Counted from the stretch's first letter, positions 1-6,440 are shown. The stretch: DNA of 7,016 nt from CAYVXE01 sp964455375 (GCA_964455375.1 CAYVXE010000166.1:1-7016); one strand, 5' to 3'. Notes: generated from the letters alone by a model not told the origin. Program-made: numbers and translations.

Positions 1-51
1 AGCATCACCTTGCCAAGGTGAGGGTCGCGGGTTCGAATCCCGTCTCCCGCT
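1..51 (+). tRNA. tRNA-Gly(GCC), 3' part only
   Basis: The window opens inside this gene. Visible are the end of the D-stem, a complete anticodon arm (5-bp stem TCACC/GGTGA, loop TTGCCAA, anticodon GCC at 12-14), the T arm with the GGTTCGAATCC core, and the 3' acceptor strand CTCCCGC followed by discriminator T at 51. The 5' acceptor strand lies off the left edge. The next bases are CAA, so CCA is not encoded and must be added by nucleotidyltransferase. It is the first visible member of a tRNA cluster. Confidence 0.95.
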
Positions 52-67
52 CAAAAAAAAGTCAGCC

Positions 68-102
68 AATCAGGGTTTTGTCATAAAAATTCTGATTTTT
101 TT
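68..102 (+). terminator. weak terminator-like hairpin between tRNA-Gly and tRNA-Cys
   Basis: AATCAG (68-73) can pair with CTGATT (92-97), with an inner TTTT/AAAA pairing (76-79 with 85-88), and a run of seven T follows at 96-102. The stem is AT-rich and interrupted, so it may only attenuate, or be a processing spacer in a common tRNA transcript. Function is inferred from shape alone. Confidence 0.3.
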
Positions 103-110
103 ATTTGTAA

Positions 111-183
111 GGCGGCGTAGCCAAGTGGCTAAGGCGGAGGTCTGCAAAACCTCTATTCATCGGTTCGAGTCCGATCGCCGCCT
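111..183 (+). tRNA. tRNA-Cys(GCA)
   Basis: A complete cloverleaf of 73 nt. The acceptor strands GGCGGCG (111-117) and CGCCGCC (176-182) pair perfectly. The anticodon stem GAGGT/ACCTC (137-141/149-153) encloses loop CTGCAAA with anticodon GCA at 144-146, and the T arm has GGTTCGAGTCC. The discriminator is T at 183, the usual base for tRNA-Cys. No CCA is encoded. Confidence 0.97.
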
Positions 184-205
184 CAAAAACGATGTAAAAG
201 ATATT

Positions 206-292
206 GCCGGGGTGGCGAAATTTGGTAGACGCAAGGGACTTAAAATCCCTCGGGGATTTATCCCCGTGCCGGTTCGAGTCCGGCCCTCGGCA
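206..292 (+). tRNA. tRNA-Leu(TAA)
   Basis: A class II tRNA of 87 nt. Acceptor strands GCCGGGG (206-212) and CCTCGGC (285-291) pair with one G-U, and the discriminator is A at 292. The anticodon stem AGGGA/TCCCT encloses CTTAAAA, anticodon TAA at 241-243. A long variable arm (about 251-266, CGGGGA/TCCCCG) is diagnostic of Leu/Ser/Tyr-type tRNAs. It reads UUA and UUG codons. Its first 27 bases nearly match the start of the next tRNA-Leu. No CCA is encoded. Confidence 0.97.
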
Positions 293-353
293 CTTTGAAA
301 AACTGGCAGAATCACGTTAATTATACTGCCGGGGTGGTGAAATTGGTAGACGC
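206..353 (+). repeat. direct repeat shared by the two tRNA-Leu 5' halves
   Basis: Positions 206-232 and 328-353 (acceptor strand through D arm) differ only by one C/T substitution and one T length difference. The anticodon and variable arms differ. This is expected for isoacceptors sharing identity elements and may reflect an old tandem duplication; nothing marks it as a mobile repeat. Confidence 0.7.
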
Positions 354-411
354 GCCGGACTCAAAATCCGGTAGACCTTGGTCTGTGAGGGTTCGAGTCC
401 CTCCCCCGGCA
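328..411 (+). tRNA. tRNA-Leu(CAA)
   Basis: A class II tRNA of 84 nt. Acceptor strands GCCGGGG (328-334) and CCCCGGC (404-410) pair perfectly, and the discriminator is A at 411. The anticodon stem CCGGA/TCCGG encloses CTCAAAA, anticodon CAA at 362-364, reading UUG. It has a long variable arm. It is the last gene of the cluster, 35 nt after tRNA-Leu(TAA), and is followed by an intrinsic terminator. No CCA is encoded. Confidence 0.97.
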
Positions 412-434
412 CTTTTTAAGAAACAGTACCTTAA

Positions 435-463
435 AGCCCGCATACTACATGTGGGCTTTTTTT
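435..463 (+). terminator. Rho-independent terminator of the tRNA cluster
   Basis: A 9-bp stem, AGCCCGCAT (435-443) with ATGTGGGCT (449-457), has one G-U pair and a 5-nt loop (ACTAC). It is followed by an uninterrupted T run ending at 463, and A-T pairs from flanking bases can extend it. It lies 23 nt after tRNA-Leu(CAA) and separates the tRNA unit from the protein operon. Confidence 0.9.
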
Positions 464-572
464 GTTTGCTGCCAATATTCAGGCACAAAGGCTTCATCAC
501 TGCAAATAATGAATGGTAACATACTGCCAAAGAAATTAAATGCATTTCTTACAGGAAAGTAGTAGTATTTTG

Positions 573-601
573 TTGAAATTCTAATTAGAAATTGTTTATT
601 T
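573..601 (+). promoter_or_regulatory. possible promoter/operator with 12-bp palindrome upstream of the operon
   Basis: The 160-nt spacer 464-625 must hold the promoter of the protein operon unless that operon depends on read-through. It contains a perfect palindrome, TTCTAATTAGAA, at 579-590. TTGAAA at 573-578 resembles a -35 box; the hexamer 17 nt on is TTATTT (596-601), a poor -10 match. If that promoter is used, the palindrome fills its spacer, a typical place for a repressor. AT-rich DNA yields such matches by chance, so this is tentative. A second dyad, AAGAAAT/ATTTCTT, lies at 530-550. Confidence 0.25.
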
Positions 602-625
602 GCTTTAGTGTTGCTATGTTTAAAA

Positions 626-1165
626 ATGAGTACCTTGGTTGCAACAAACAAAATATCTTTCGTGAAATATGTTTTTGCCGTCACTCACAGTGATCAAGAA
701 ATATTAAAAGAGGTACAACTGGATATCAAAAAGAAAATCGGAGACGTTGATATTTGTTCTGATGCATTCGTATTTAATCATACAACGTATTATCAAAAGG
801 AGATGGGGGAACATTTGCAGAAACAATTTTTCAGTTTCGAAAAATTGTATCCATTGGACTTTTTAGTAAAACTGAAATTGTTTTTTATGCAGCTTGAAAA
901 GAAATATTCTATTCGAGGTAGTCGAGTGGTCAATTTGGATCCCGCTTATATGGAACTGGCAAAATTAGTCGTTGCAACAACGAAAAACTTTGATCATCGA
1001 GTATTTATCGGACAGAATATATTCGGAGATGTGCAATTAAGATATCGCAATAATAAATTTGTCTCAAATGATTGGACCTATCCGGATTATAAATCTGAGC
1101 GTGTGTTGAATTTTTTTTATCGGGTCAGACAAAAGTACTATTCTCAGTTGAAAGCACAAAAATGA
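626..1165 (+). CDS. DUF4416 family protein
   Basis: A 179-residue soluble protein that I recognise as DUF4416, a bacterial family of unknown function usually about 170-190 residues long, so this copy is full length. Family blocks are visible in order: an N-terminal beta strand ending in a Ser-Asp turn (FAVTHSDQE, 17-25), YYQKEMG (55-61), a FxxFEKL-like block (69-74), VNLDPAY (102-108), ATTKNFDHR (117-125), LRYR (138-141) and WTYPDY (150-155). There is no signal peptide or membrane segment. ATG at 626 is chosen because family similarity begins just after it; an in-frame GTG at 608 would add six residues, and neither has a clear ribosome binding site. Its stop overlaps the purM start in an ATGA motif, which suggests translational coupling. 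No biochemical role is known to me. Confidence 0.88.
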   Translation: MSTLVATNKISFVKYVFAVTHSDQEILKEVQLDIKKKIGDVDICSDAFVFNHTTYYQKEMGEHLQKQFFSFEKLYPLDFLVKLKLFFMQLEKKYSIRGSRVVNLDPAYMELAKLVVATTKNFDHRVFIGQNIFGDVQLRYRNNKFVSNDWTYPDYKSERVLNFFYRVRQKYYSQLKAQK

Positions 1166-1929
1166 CGCATCCTTCCTATAAAGAGTCTGGAGTTGATATT
1201 GAATTAGGGGACAAAACTATTGATGCGATCAAGACGGTAGTTGCGCAAACGCAGTCTGAAAATGTGTTGCGAGGGTTGGGATTATTTTCAGGATTTTATC
1301 AAATTGATTTAAAGAAATATCGACAGCCTGTTCTGGTTTCGAGTATTGACGGCGTGGGAACAAAAGTTAAAATTGCTGAGATGGCCGGCTCGTATGAATC
1401 TGTTGGGGTGGACCTGGTAAATCATTGTGTGAACGATATTATGGTTTGTGGGGCTGATCCGTTGTTTTTTCTCGACTATATTGCTGTGGATAAGTTAAGT
1501 TCCCCAATGATTCAGGATATTGTCGTCGGGATGGCACGGGCATGTAAATTAGTAAATTGTGCAATGGTGGGTGGAGAGACGGCTGAAATGCCCGGGGTAT
1601 ATCAGGAAAACAATTTTGATCTTGCCGGAGCGATTGTTGGAATCGTGGAAAAGTCGAATATCATCGATGGCAGGAATATCAAAGAAAGTGATGTATTAAT
1701 TGGGCTATGCTCAAATGGTCTGCATACCAATGGATTTTCNNNNNNNNNNNNNNNNNNNNNNNNNNNNNNNNNNNNNNNNNNNNNNNNNNNNNNNNNNNNN
1801 NNNNNNNNNNNNNNNNNNNNNNNNNNNNNNNNNNNNNNNCACATCGGTACTGTTCAGGATGTTTGTCGTTCCGTGGGGGAAGAGACGATGATCATTGGAG
1901 TTGTTGAATCCAGAAAAAGTGGAGAGTAA
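1162..1929 (+). CDS. purM: phosphoribosylformylglycinamidine cyclo-ligase (AIR synthetase), interrupted by assembly gap
   Basis: Catalyses the ATP-dependent ring closure of FGAM to aminoimidazole ribonucleotide, the fifth step of de novo purine synthesis, in the cytosol. The first 193 residues carry the family hallmarks: SYKESGVDIELG (5-16), DGVGTK (63-68), the DLVNHCVND block (84-92), GADPLFFLDY (97-106), GGETAEMPG (137-145) and NGLHTNG (185-191). After 100 N the frame resumes with the family's C-terminal strand (CRSVGEETMIIGVVES) and stops at 1929. PurM is normally about 340-350 residues, so about 115 residues of the C-terminal domain, including the expected TGGG segment, are hidden in the gap. 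The gene is probably intact in the organism. The start is fixed by the ATGA overlap with DUF4416. Confidence 0.96.
   Translation: MTHPSYKESGVDIELGDKTIDAIKTVVAQTQSENVLRGLGLFSGFYQIDLKKYRQPVLVSSIDGVGTKVKIAEMAGSYESVGVDLVNHCVNDIMVCGADPLFFLDYIAVDKLSSPMIQDIVVGMARACKLVNCAMVGGETAEMPGVYQENNFDLAGAIVGIVEKSNIIDGRNIKESDVLIGLCSNGLHTNGFXXXXXXXXXXXXXXXXXXXXXXXXXXXXXXXXXXHIGTVQDVCRSVGEETMIIGVVESRKSGE
1740..1839. other. assembly gap (100 N) inside purM
   Basis: Exactly 100 undetermined bases, the conventional placeholder for a scaffold gap of unknown length. Comparison with the usual PurM length suggests that roughly 350 bases are missing. Both flanks belong to PurM and read in the same frame, so the join is credible although the length is not. 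Confidence 0.98.
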
Positions 1930-1931
1930 TT

Positions 1932-2927
1932 TTGGCTGACATTGGACTCATAGGAGCGGGGAGTTGGGGAACAGCAGTCGCTATTCAGTTAGCAAAAAAC
2001 GGGCATCGTGTAACCTTGTGGGATAGAAGCGCTGAACACCTTCAAGAAATTTACACCCAAAAGGAGAACAAAAAATATTTGCCGGGTGCGAAATTACCGG
2101 ATACCATTCAAATAGAACCCGTCTTAAATGAAGCCGTAAAAGGAAAAGAATGCCTGTTTTTTGCCGTTCCCTCGCATGCCGTGCGTAAGATTCTCACCGA
2201 CATGGATGCCATTCCATCGGATGCGTTTGCCGTTAGTTTAGCCAAAGGAATTGAAAATGAAACGTTGTTGCGCGTCAGTGAGATTTTAAACTTAAAATTT
2301 GATGAAAATAAAATCGTGGTTCTCTCCGGTCCGAGCCATGCTGAAGAAGTGAGCCGGGGGGTGCCCACACTGGCGGTTTGCGCTTCGAAAAATGTGGAGT
2401 CGGCGAAATGGGTGCAAGCAGCGATCATGTCGTCCAAATTCAGGGTTTATCTGCATGATGATGTTATCGGGGTAGAATTGGGAGCAGCGCTTAAAAATAT
2501 TATTGCAGTTGCTGCCGGAATCATCGACGGGGTTGGCGGTGGGGATAATACAAAAGCAGCTTTAATTACCAGAGCACTTGCGGAAATAACACGCTTGGGT
2601 ACAAAATTAGGTGCTAATTCGCTGACGTTTGCCGGTCTAAGCGGCATGGGCGACCTCATCGTTACCTGTATGAGTCGGTATAGCCGAAATCGTTATTTAG
2701 GCGAACAAATCGGTAAGGGGAAGAAACTCGACGAAGTGCTGTCCGAAATGGTCATGGTCGCGGAAGGTGTCAAAACGACACGTTCTGCTTATGAGTTAGC
2801 CGCCAAAAATAATGTCGAAGTGCCCATCATTACCGAAGCCTATAATGTCCTGTTCAATAACAAAAATCCCGAAAAAGCAGTTTTTGATCTCATGACCCGT
2901 GCAGCTAAGTTTGAAGATTGGGGTTAA
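1932..2927 (+). CDS. gpsA: NAD(P)-dependent glycerol-3-phosphate dehydrogenase
   Basis: Reduces dihydroxyacetone phosphate to sn-glycerol 3-phosphate, the backbone precursor of membrane phospholipids, in the cytosol. At 331 residues it has the family's usual length. The N-terminal Rossmann fold has GAGSWGTA (8-15). Conserved segments follow: AVPSH (78-82), SLAKGIE with Lys105 (102-108), SGPSHAEEV (132-140), the catalytic-lysine block GAALKNI with Lys188 (184-190), and the substrate-binding block GLSGMGDLIVTC...SRNR (235-254). The start is a TTG at 1932, supported by GGAGAG (1921-1926) five bases upstream and by family similarity beginning at residue 3. It lies two bases after purM, so its binding site sits inside purM's last codons. 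Confidence 0.97.
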   Translation: MADIGLIGAGSWGTAVAIQLAKNGHRVTLWDRSAEHLQEIYTQKENKKYLPGAKLPDTIQIEPVLNEAVKGKECLFFAVPSHAVRKILTDMDAIPSDAFAVSLAKGIENETLLRVSEILNLKFDENKIVVLSGPSHAEEVSRGVPTLAVCASKNVESAKWVQAAIMSSKFRVYLHDDVIGVELGAALKNIIAVAAGIIDGVGGGDNTKAALITRALAEITRLGTKLGANSLTFAGLSGMGDLIVTCMSRYSRNRYLGEQIGKGKKLDEVLSEMVMVAEGVKTTRSAYELAAKNNVEVPIITEAYNVLFNNKNPEKAVFDLMTRAAKFEDWG

Positions 2928-2944
2928 AATAACCTAAGGATAAA

Positions 2945-3781
2945 ATGATAAAATCAATATTACTTCCGGTTGATGGTTCAATATTTACCGATGCGCAGGT
3001 AAAACACGGCATCCATCTTGCCAAGTCTTTTGATGCGACGGTAAAAATTCTTTCTGTTGTAGATATTCGCATTATAGAGTGGGCTGCGGCTATGGGAACG
3101 GACGGCTTTGTTCCGGTGACGCCATCCACTATTTATAAAGACGAATCAAAAAAAATTCTGGAGGCAAAATCTGAAGCTGTTCTGGAGAAATGTTCAGGGA
3201 TATTTAAAAAGGCCGGTATAAAATTTGAGATTGAAAAATTGCATGGTTCGCCGGCAGATGTCATCTGTGAAAAAATGCATGTCGTTGATTTAGTGGTTAT
3301 GGGTTTGCGAGGCGAGTTTGCTAAATGGCGGCACAAGTTGGTTGGCGCAACCCTCTATGCTGTGGTCAGAGAGTGGGAAAAACCTATCTTAGTAACGAAA
3401 CAGCATTTTAAAAAATTTACTTCGATGCTGTTTGCTTATGATGGTAGTCATAAAGCGAATAAAGCCTTGCAATTAGCCGGATATTGGGCTGCAGCGCTGA
3501 ATGTTCCATTGACTGTTTTGAGTGTTCATGTAAAAGAAAAGTTACGCAATAAAGTTTTGAATGAAGCCAAAATTTATCTAGAACCGTACGGGATCAATTT
3601 GGACCTAATCGGGGTGGCAGGAAATCCCGAAAAAGAAATTGGCAGATATTGCGAACAGAAAAAATGTAATCTGATTATCATGGGTGCGTTCGGTCACTCG
3701 AGAATACGGGAAGCGATTTTAGGAAGCACCACAGAACAGGTCATGAGAAATTCGAAAATCCCGGTACTTTTATCAAAATAA
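2945..3781 (+). CDS. universal stress protein with two tandem UspA domains
   Basis: A 278-residue cytosolic protein made of two UspA repeats. Domain 1 (about 1-151) opens with ILLPVDGS (5-12); domain 2 (about 158-278) opens with MLFAYDGS (161-168). The second domain keeps the nucleotide-binding signature G-x2-G-x9-G-S/T (Gly247, Gly250, Gly260, Ser261), as in ATP-binding Usp proteins. In the first the motif is altered: Gly120 and Gly123 are followed by ten residues instead of nine, then GAT (134-136), so it may bind nucleotide poorly. Usp proteins are linked to stress survival and metabolic control; the specific role here is unknown. A TAAGGA site (2935-2940) precedes ATG by four bases. It sits 17 nt after gpsA and 27 nt before asnS. 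Confidence 0.93.
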   Translation: MIKSILLPVDGSIFTDAQVKHGIHLAKSFDATVKILSVVDIRIIEWAAAMGTDGFVPVTPSTIYKDESKKILEAKSEAVLEKCSGIFKKAGIKFEIEKLHGSPADVICEKMHVVDLVVMGLRGEFAKWRHKLVGATLYAVVREWEKPILVTKQHFKKFTSMLFAYDGSHKANKALQLAGYWAAALNVPLTVLSVHVKEKLRNKVLNEAKIYLEPYGINLDLIGVAGNPEKEIGRYCEQKKCNLIIMGAFGHSRIREAILGSTTEQVMRNSKIPVLLSK

Positions 3782-3808
3782 ACCTATCACCAAACAGAAG
3801 GAAGTTTA

Positions 3809-5104
3809 ATGAAGGATAAAGTGACGATTAACGAATTAAGGAATCACGTGGGGCAGGAAGTTAAAGTTTATGGTTGGCTTTATAATAAACGGTCGAGTGG
3901 GAAACTCTGGTTTCTCCTTGTCAGAGATGGGTCCGGCATTGTACAATCGGTTGTTTTTAAGGGAAGTGTGGAAGAAAGTGTTTTCAATTTGTGTGAGGAA
4001 TTGACTCAGGAATCTTCCATGGTGGTGACCGGGGTTGTGAGTGAGGATAAGCGGTCACCCGGCGGTTATGAGTTGCAGGTTAACAAGGTTGAAATCCTCC
4101 AGCGAGCACAGGATTATCCAATCACGCCAAAGGAGCATGGCACGACGTTTTTAATGGATCATAGACATCTTTGGCTGCGATCCTCCCGACAATACGCCAT
4201 TTTGAGAATCAGACATGAAATTGTAAAGGCATGTCGCAATTTTTTTGATGACAGAGGGTTCACACTCGTCGATGCACCGATTTTCACCCCCAATGCCTGC
4301 GAAGGAACATCCACATTATTTGAAACGGATTATTTCGGGTCAAAAGCGTATCTCACCCAGAGTGGCCAGTTGTATATGGAGTCCGGTGCCATGGCCTTTG
4401 GCAAAGTCTATTGTTTCGGGCCCACATTCCGGGCTGAAAAATCAAAGACCCGAAGGCACTTAACCGAATTCTGGATGATTGAACCCGAGGTAGCATTTCT
4501 CGATCTCGAAGGCGACATGGACCTGGCCGAAGACTTTGTCTCCCATATTGTGGCACAGGTTTTAAAAAACAGAGCGGATGAGTTGAAAGTTTTGGAACGA
4601 AATATTGAGGTTCTGGAAAAAGTTAAGAAGCCGTTTCCCCGAATCACCTATGATGAGGCTGTTGAGATACTGAAAAAGAACCATGCGGAGTTTGTCGATG
4701 GTGATGATTTCGGAGGAACCGATGAAACGGTCATTTCAGATAATTTTGATCGTCCGGTGTTGGTACACAGATACCCGGCCGCCATTAAAGCATTTTACAT
4801 GAAGGCCGATCCTGAAGATTCATCAAAAGCGCTCTGTGTAGATATGTTGGCGCCGGAAGGTTACGGCGAAATTATCGGCGGCGGCCAGCGTGAAGATGAC
4901 TTGCAAATACTGGAACGAAAAATCAAAGAGCACGACTTGCCGGAAGAGGCTTTCGAATGGTATTTGGATTTACGACGCTATGGCTCGGTGCCGCACGCCG
5001 GTTTTGGCCTCGGCATTGAACGGACGGTGTCCTGGATTTGCGGTCTGCCGCACGTACGTGAAACAATTCCATTTCCAAGGCTCATGCACAGACTAAATCC
5101 GTAA
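3809..5104 (+). CDS. asnS: asparaginyl-tRNA synthetase
   Basis: Class IIb synthetase that charges tRNA-Asn with asparagine using ATP. At 431 residues it matches the compact Bacillus/Thermus type. The N-terminal OB-fold anticodon-binding domain spans about 1-100 (VKVYGWLYNKRSSGKLWFLLVRDG). The catalytic core shows the SGQLYMESG segment (185-193), motif 2 as GPTFRAEKSKTRRHLTEFWMIEPE (204-227, Arg208), and motif 3 as HAGFGLGIERTVSWICG (396-412, Arg405). The RHLTEFWMIEPE wording and the C-terminal HVRETIPFPR favour AsnRS over AspRS. Start ATG is supported by AGAAGGAAG (3796-3804). Its presence implies a direct route to Asn-tRNA; whether the amidotransferase route also exists cannot be told here. 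Confidence 0.96.
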   Translation: MKDKVTINELRNHVGQEVKVYGWLYNKRSSGKLWFLLVRDGSGIVQSVVFKGSVEESVFNLCEELTQESSMVVTGVVSEDKRSPGGYELQVNKVEILQRAQDYPITPKEHGTTFLMDHRHLWLRSSRQYAILRIRHEIVKACRNFFDDRGFTLVDAPIFTPNACEGTSTLFETDYFGSKAYLTQSGQLYMESGAMAFGKVYCFGPTFRAEKSKTRRHLTEFWMIEPEVAFLDLEGDMDLAEDFVSHIVAQVLKNRADELKVLERNIEVLEKVKKPFPRITYDEAVEILKKNHAEFVDGDDFGGTDETVISDNFDRPVLVHRYPAAIKAFYMKADPEDSSKALCVDMLAPEGYGEIIGGGQREDDLQILERKIKEHDLPEEAFEWYLDLRRYGSVPHAGFGLGIERTVSWICGLPHVRETIPFPRLMHRLNP

Positions 5105-5106
5105 TC

Positions 5107-5556
5107 ATGGAGAAGAAAATTATTGGCGTTATTGGCGGCGCCAGTTGTTCGGACGAGATAAACCATATTGCGGAACAAGTGGGTGAAGAAATTGCCGCAA
5201 GAGGGGGGATTCTCATCTGTGGAGGATTGTCCGGCGTCATGGAAGCAGCCTGCCGTGGTGCACATAAAAAAAATGGCCTGACAATTGGTGTTTTGCCGGG
5301 GATTCTTGCTGCAGAGGCAAATGCTTATGTGGATATTCCCATCGTCACCGGTTTAGCTGATGTCAGAAACGTGATCATTGCCAGGACTGCGCAGGCGGTT
5401 ATCGCCATCGATGGAGAGTTGGGGACACTTTCCGAAATTGCCTTTGCACTTAAATTTAAGAAACCCGTGATTGGTTTGATGACGTGGGATGTGCATCCCG
5501 GCATTGTTCAGGCGACTTCTCCCACGGACGCAGTTGCTAAAGCGTTTGCTCAATGA
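5107..5556 (+). CDS. TIGR00725 family protein (LOG/lysine-decarboxylase-like Rossmann fold)
   Basis: A 149-residue cytosolic protein of the TIGR00725 group, related to the LOG nucleoside-monophosphate phosphoribohydrolases and to molybdenum-cofactor carrier proteins. The Rossmann-type start is IGVIGGAS (6-13), followed by ICGGLSGVMEAACRGA (37-52), DVRN with Arg87 (85-88) and DGELGTLSEIAFAL (102-115). The last block matches the PGGxGTxxE signature, with DGE in place of PGG; the glutamate (Glu110) and the GT pair are kept. Some LOG enzymes cleave AMP-type nucleotides to base and ribose 5-phosphate, but activity of this group is unproven. It starts two bases after asnS without an obvious ribosome binding site, so coupling is likely. 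Confidence 0.87.
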   Translation: MEKKIIGVIGGASCSDEINHIAEQVGEEIAARGGILICGGLSGVMEAACRGAHKKNGLTIGVLPGILAAEANAYVDIPIVTGLADVRNVIIARTAQAVIAIDGELGTLSEIAFALKFKKPVIGLMTWDVHPGIVQATSPTDAVAKAFAQ

Positions 5557-5566
5557 TTGTGACTTT

Positions 5567-5839
5567 ATGAATGTTGCAGCGAAAATTATTGTTTCCGGCC
5601 GGGTTCAGGGTGTTGGGTTTCGTTGGTTTGTTTTTAAAGAGGCACAACAGGCAAAGGTGACCGGACAGGTTCGAAACCTATCTGATGGAACTGTTGAAAT
5701 CGAAATTGAGGGGGACAAGCAGGCAATCAAGAAACTCATTTCGAAAGTTCAGGCGGGGCCAGCGTTCTCGCACGTAACAAATGTCCAAACGAAATGGCAA
5801 ACCTACAAAGGGTCTTACAGAGAATTTAACATTGTATGA
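5567..5839 (+). CDS. acylphosphatase
   Basis: A 90-residue protein, the normal size for this family, hydrolysing acyl phosphates such as acetyl phosphate or 1,3-bisphosphoglycerate to carboxylate and phosphate. The signature VSGRVQGVGFRWF (9-21) carries catalytic Arg19, and VRNLSDGTVEIEIEGD (35-50) carries catalytic Asn37. ATG at 5567 is preferred: an upstream in-frame ATG at 5489 lies deep inside the preceding gene and would add 26 residues not seen in the family. No strong ribosome binding site is visible, and the start lies 10 nt after the preceding stop. The usual symbol would be acyP; I leave it blank as naming varies. Confidence 0.94.
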   Translation: MNVAAKIIVSGRVQGVGFRWFVFKEAQQAKVTGQVRNLSDGTVEIEIEGDKQAIKKLISKVQAGPAFSHVTNVQTKWQTYKGSYREFNIV

Positions 5840-5852
5840 AAGGACATGAACA

Positions 5853-6380
5853 ATGAGTTCTGATTTGGAAAAATATATCAGGAACGTACCGGACTTTCCG
5901 AAAGCGGGTATCGGTTTTAAAGACATTACTACGCTGCTTAAAGACGGTAAAGCATTTTTTGAGGCAGTTAATGTCTTAGAGCAGCATTTTGCAGAGAAAA
6001 AAGTTGATAAAGTCGTTGGCATTGAATCCCGGGGATTCATTTTCGGAGCAGTTCTGGCGTACAAATGGCAAATTGGTTTCGTGCCGATTAGAAAGCCCGG
6101 AAAATTACCGGCAAAAGTCATTAAAGAGGAATACGAACTGGAGTACGGTACCGATGTCATCGAAATGCATGAAGATGCCATTCAACCGGGTGAGAAAATT
6201 CTTTTGGTCGATGATTTGCTGGCGACTGGAGGGACCGCTGCTGCCTCGGTGAAATTAATTGAGAGGTTGGGAGGTGATGTTTCCGGAATCGCCTTATTAA
6301 TCGAGCTGACGTTTCTAAACGGCATACAAAAACTCAGTGGTTATGATGTTTACTCAATTATAAAGTATGCCGGTGAGTGA
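5853..6380 (+). CDS. apt: adenine phosphoribosyltransferase
   Basis: Salvages adenine by transferring it to PRPP, giving AMP and pyrophosphate, in the cytosol. The 175-residue length is typical. Visible family blocks are IRNVPDFPKAGIGFKDIT (9-26), GIESRGFIFG (56-65), the flexible-loop RKPGKLP (80-86) followed by YELEYG (94-99), and the PRPP-binding motif ILLVDDLLATGGTA (116-129). The start is supported by AAAGGA (5839-5844), eight bases before ATG. It is the last gene of the operon, 13 nt after the acylphosphatase gene, and is followed within 80 nt by strong hairpins. Together with purM it gives the operon both a synthesis and a salvage enzyme for purines. Confidence 0.97.
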   Translation: MSSDLEKYIRNVPDFPKAGIGFKDITTLLKDGKAFFEAVNVLEQHFAEKKVDKVVGIESRGFIFGAVLAYKWQIGFVPIRKPGKLPAKVIKEEYELEYGTDVIEMHEDAIQPGEKILLVDDLLATGGTAAASVKLIERLGGDVSGIALLIELTFLNGIQKLSGYDVYSIIKYAGE

Positions 6381-6409
6381 GAGGTTATTAAGGGCTCAAA
6401 GCATGGCGT

Positions 6410-6439
6410 AAAAAAAAAGCCGCTTTTTTCAAAGCGGCT
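6410..6439 (-). terminator. intrinsic terminator for the minus-strand small gene
   Basis: Read on the minus strand this is a perfect 9-bp stem (AGCCGCTTT/AAAGCGGCT) closed by a GAAA tetraloop of the stable GNRA type, followed by a run of nine T (6418 down to 6410). That is a near-ideal Rho-independent terminator, about 120 nt beyond the stop of the small gene at 6562. On the + strand the same hairpin lacks a following T run and has a TTTC loop, so it fits minus-strand use best. Confidence 0.85.
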
Positions 6440-6440
6440 C

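Noticed and set aside
295..545. Open reading frames on both strands across tRNA-Leu(CAA)
   Set aside because: They run through a complete tRNA and its terminator, have no ribosome binding site, and match no protein family I know; the tRNA explains the DNA.
608..625. GTG start for DUF4416
   Set aside because: It adds six residues (MLLCLK) outside family similarity and has no ribosome binding site; ATG at 626 is favoured, though not proven.
1162..1929. purM as a truncated pseudogene
   Set aside because: The missing part coincides exactly with the block of N, and both flanks are intact and in frame, so assembly is the simpler cause.
2108..2659. Minus-strand open frames inside gpsA
   Set aside because: They mirror a well-conserved gene in another frame, with compositionally biased translations and no motifs.
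5489..5566. Upstream ATG extending acylphosphatase by 26 residues
   Set aside because: The extension overlaps the previous gene, is absent from the family, and the ATG at 5567 gives the normal 90-residue length.
5678..6181. 167-codon minus-strand open frame across the acylphosphatase gene and apt
   Set aside because: It lies opposite two genes with clear family motifs and lacks any recognisable domain.
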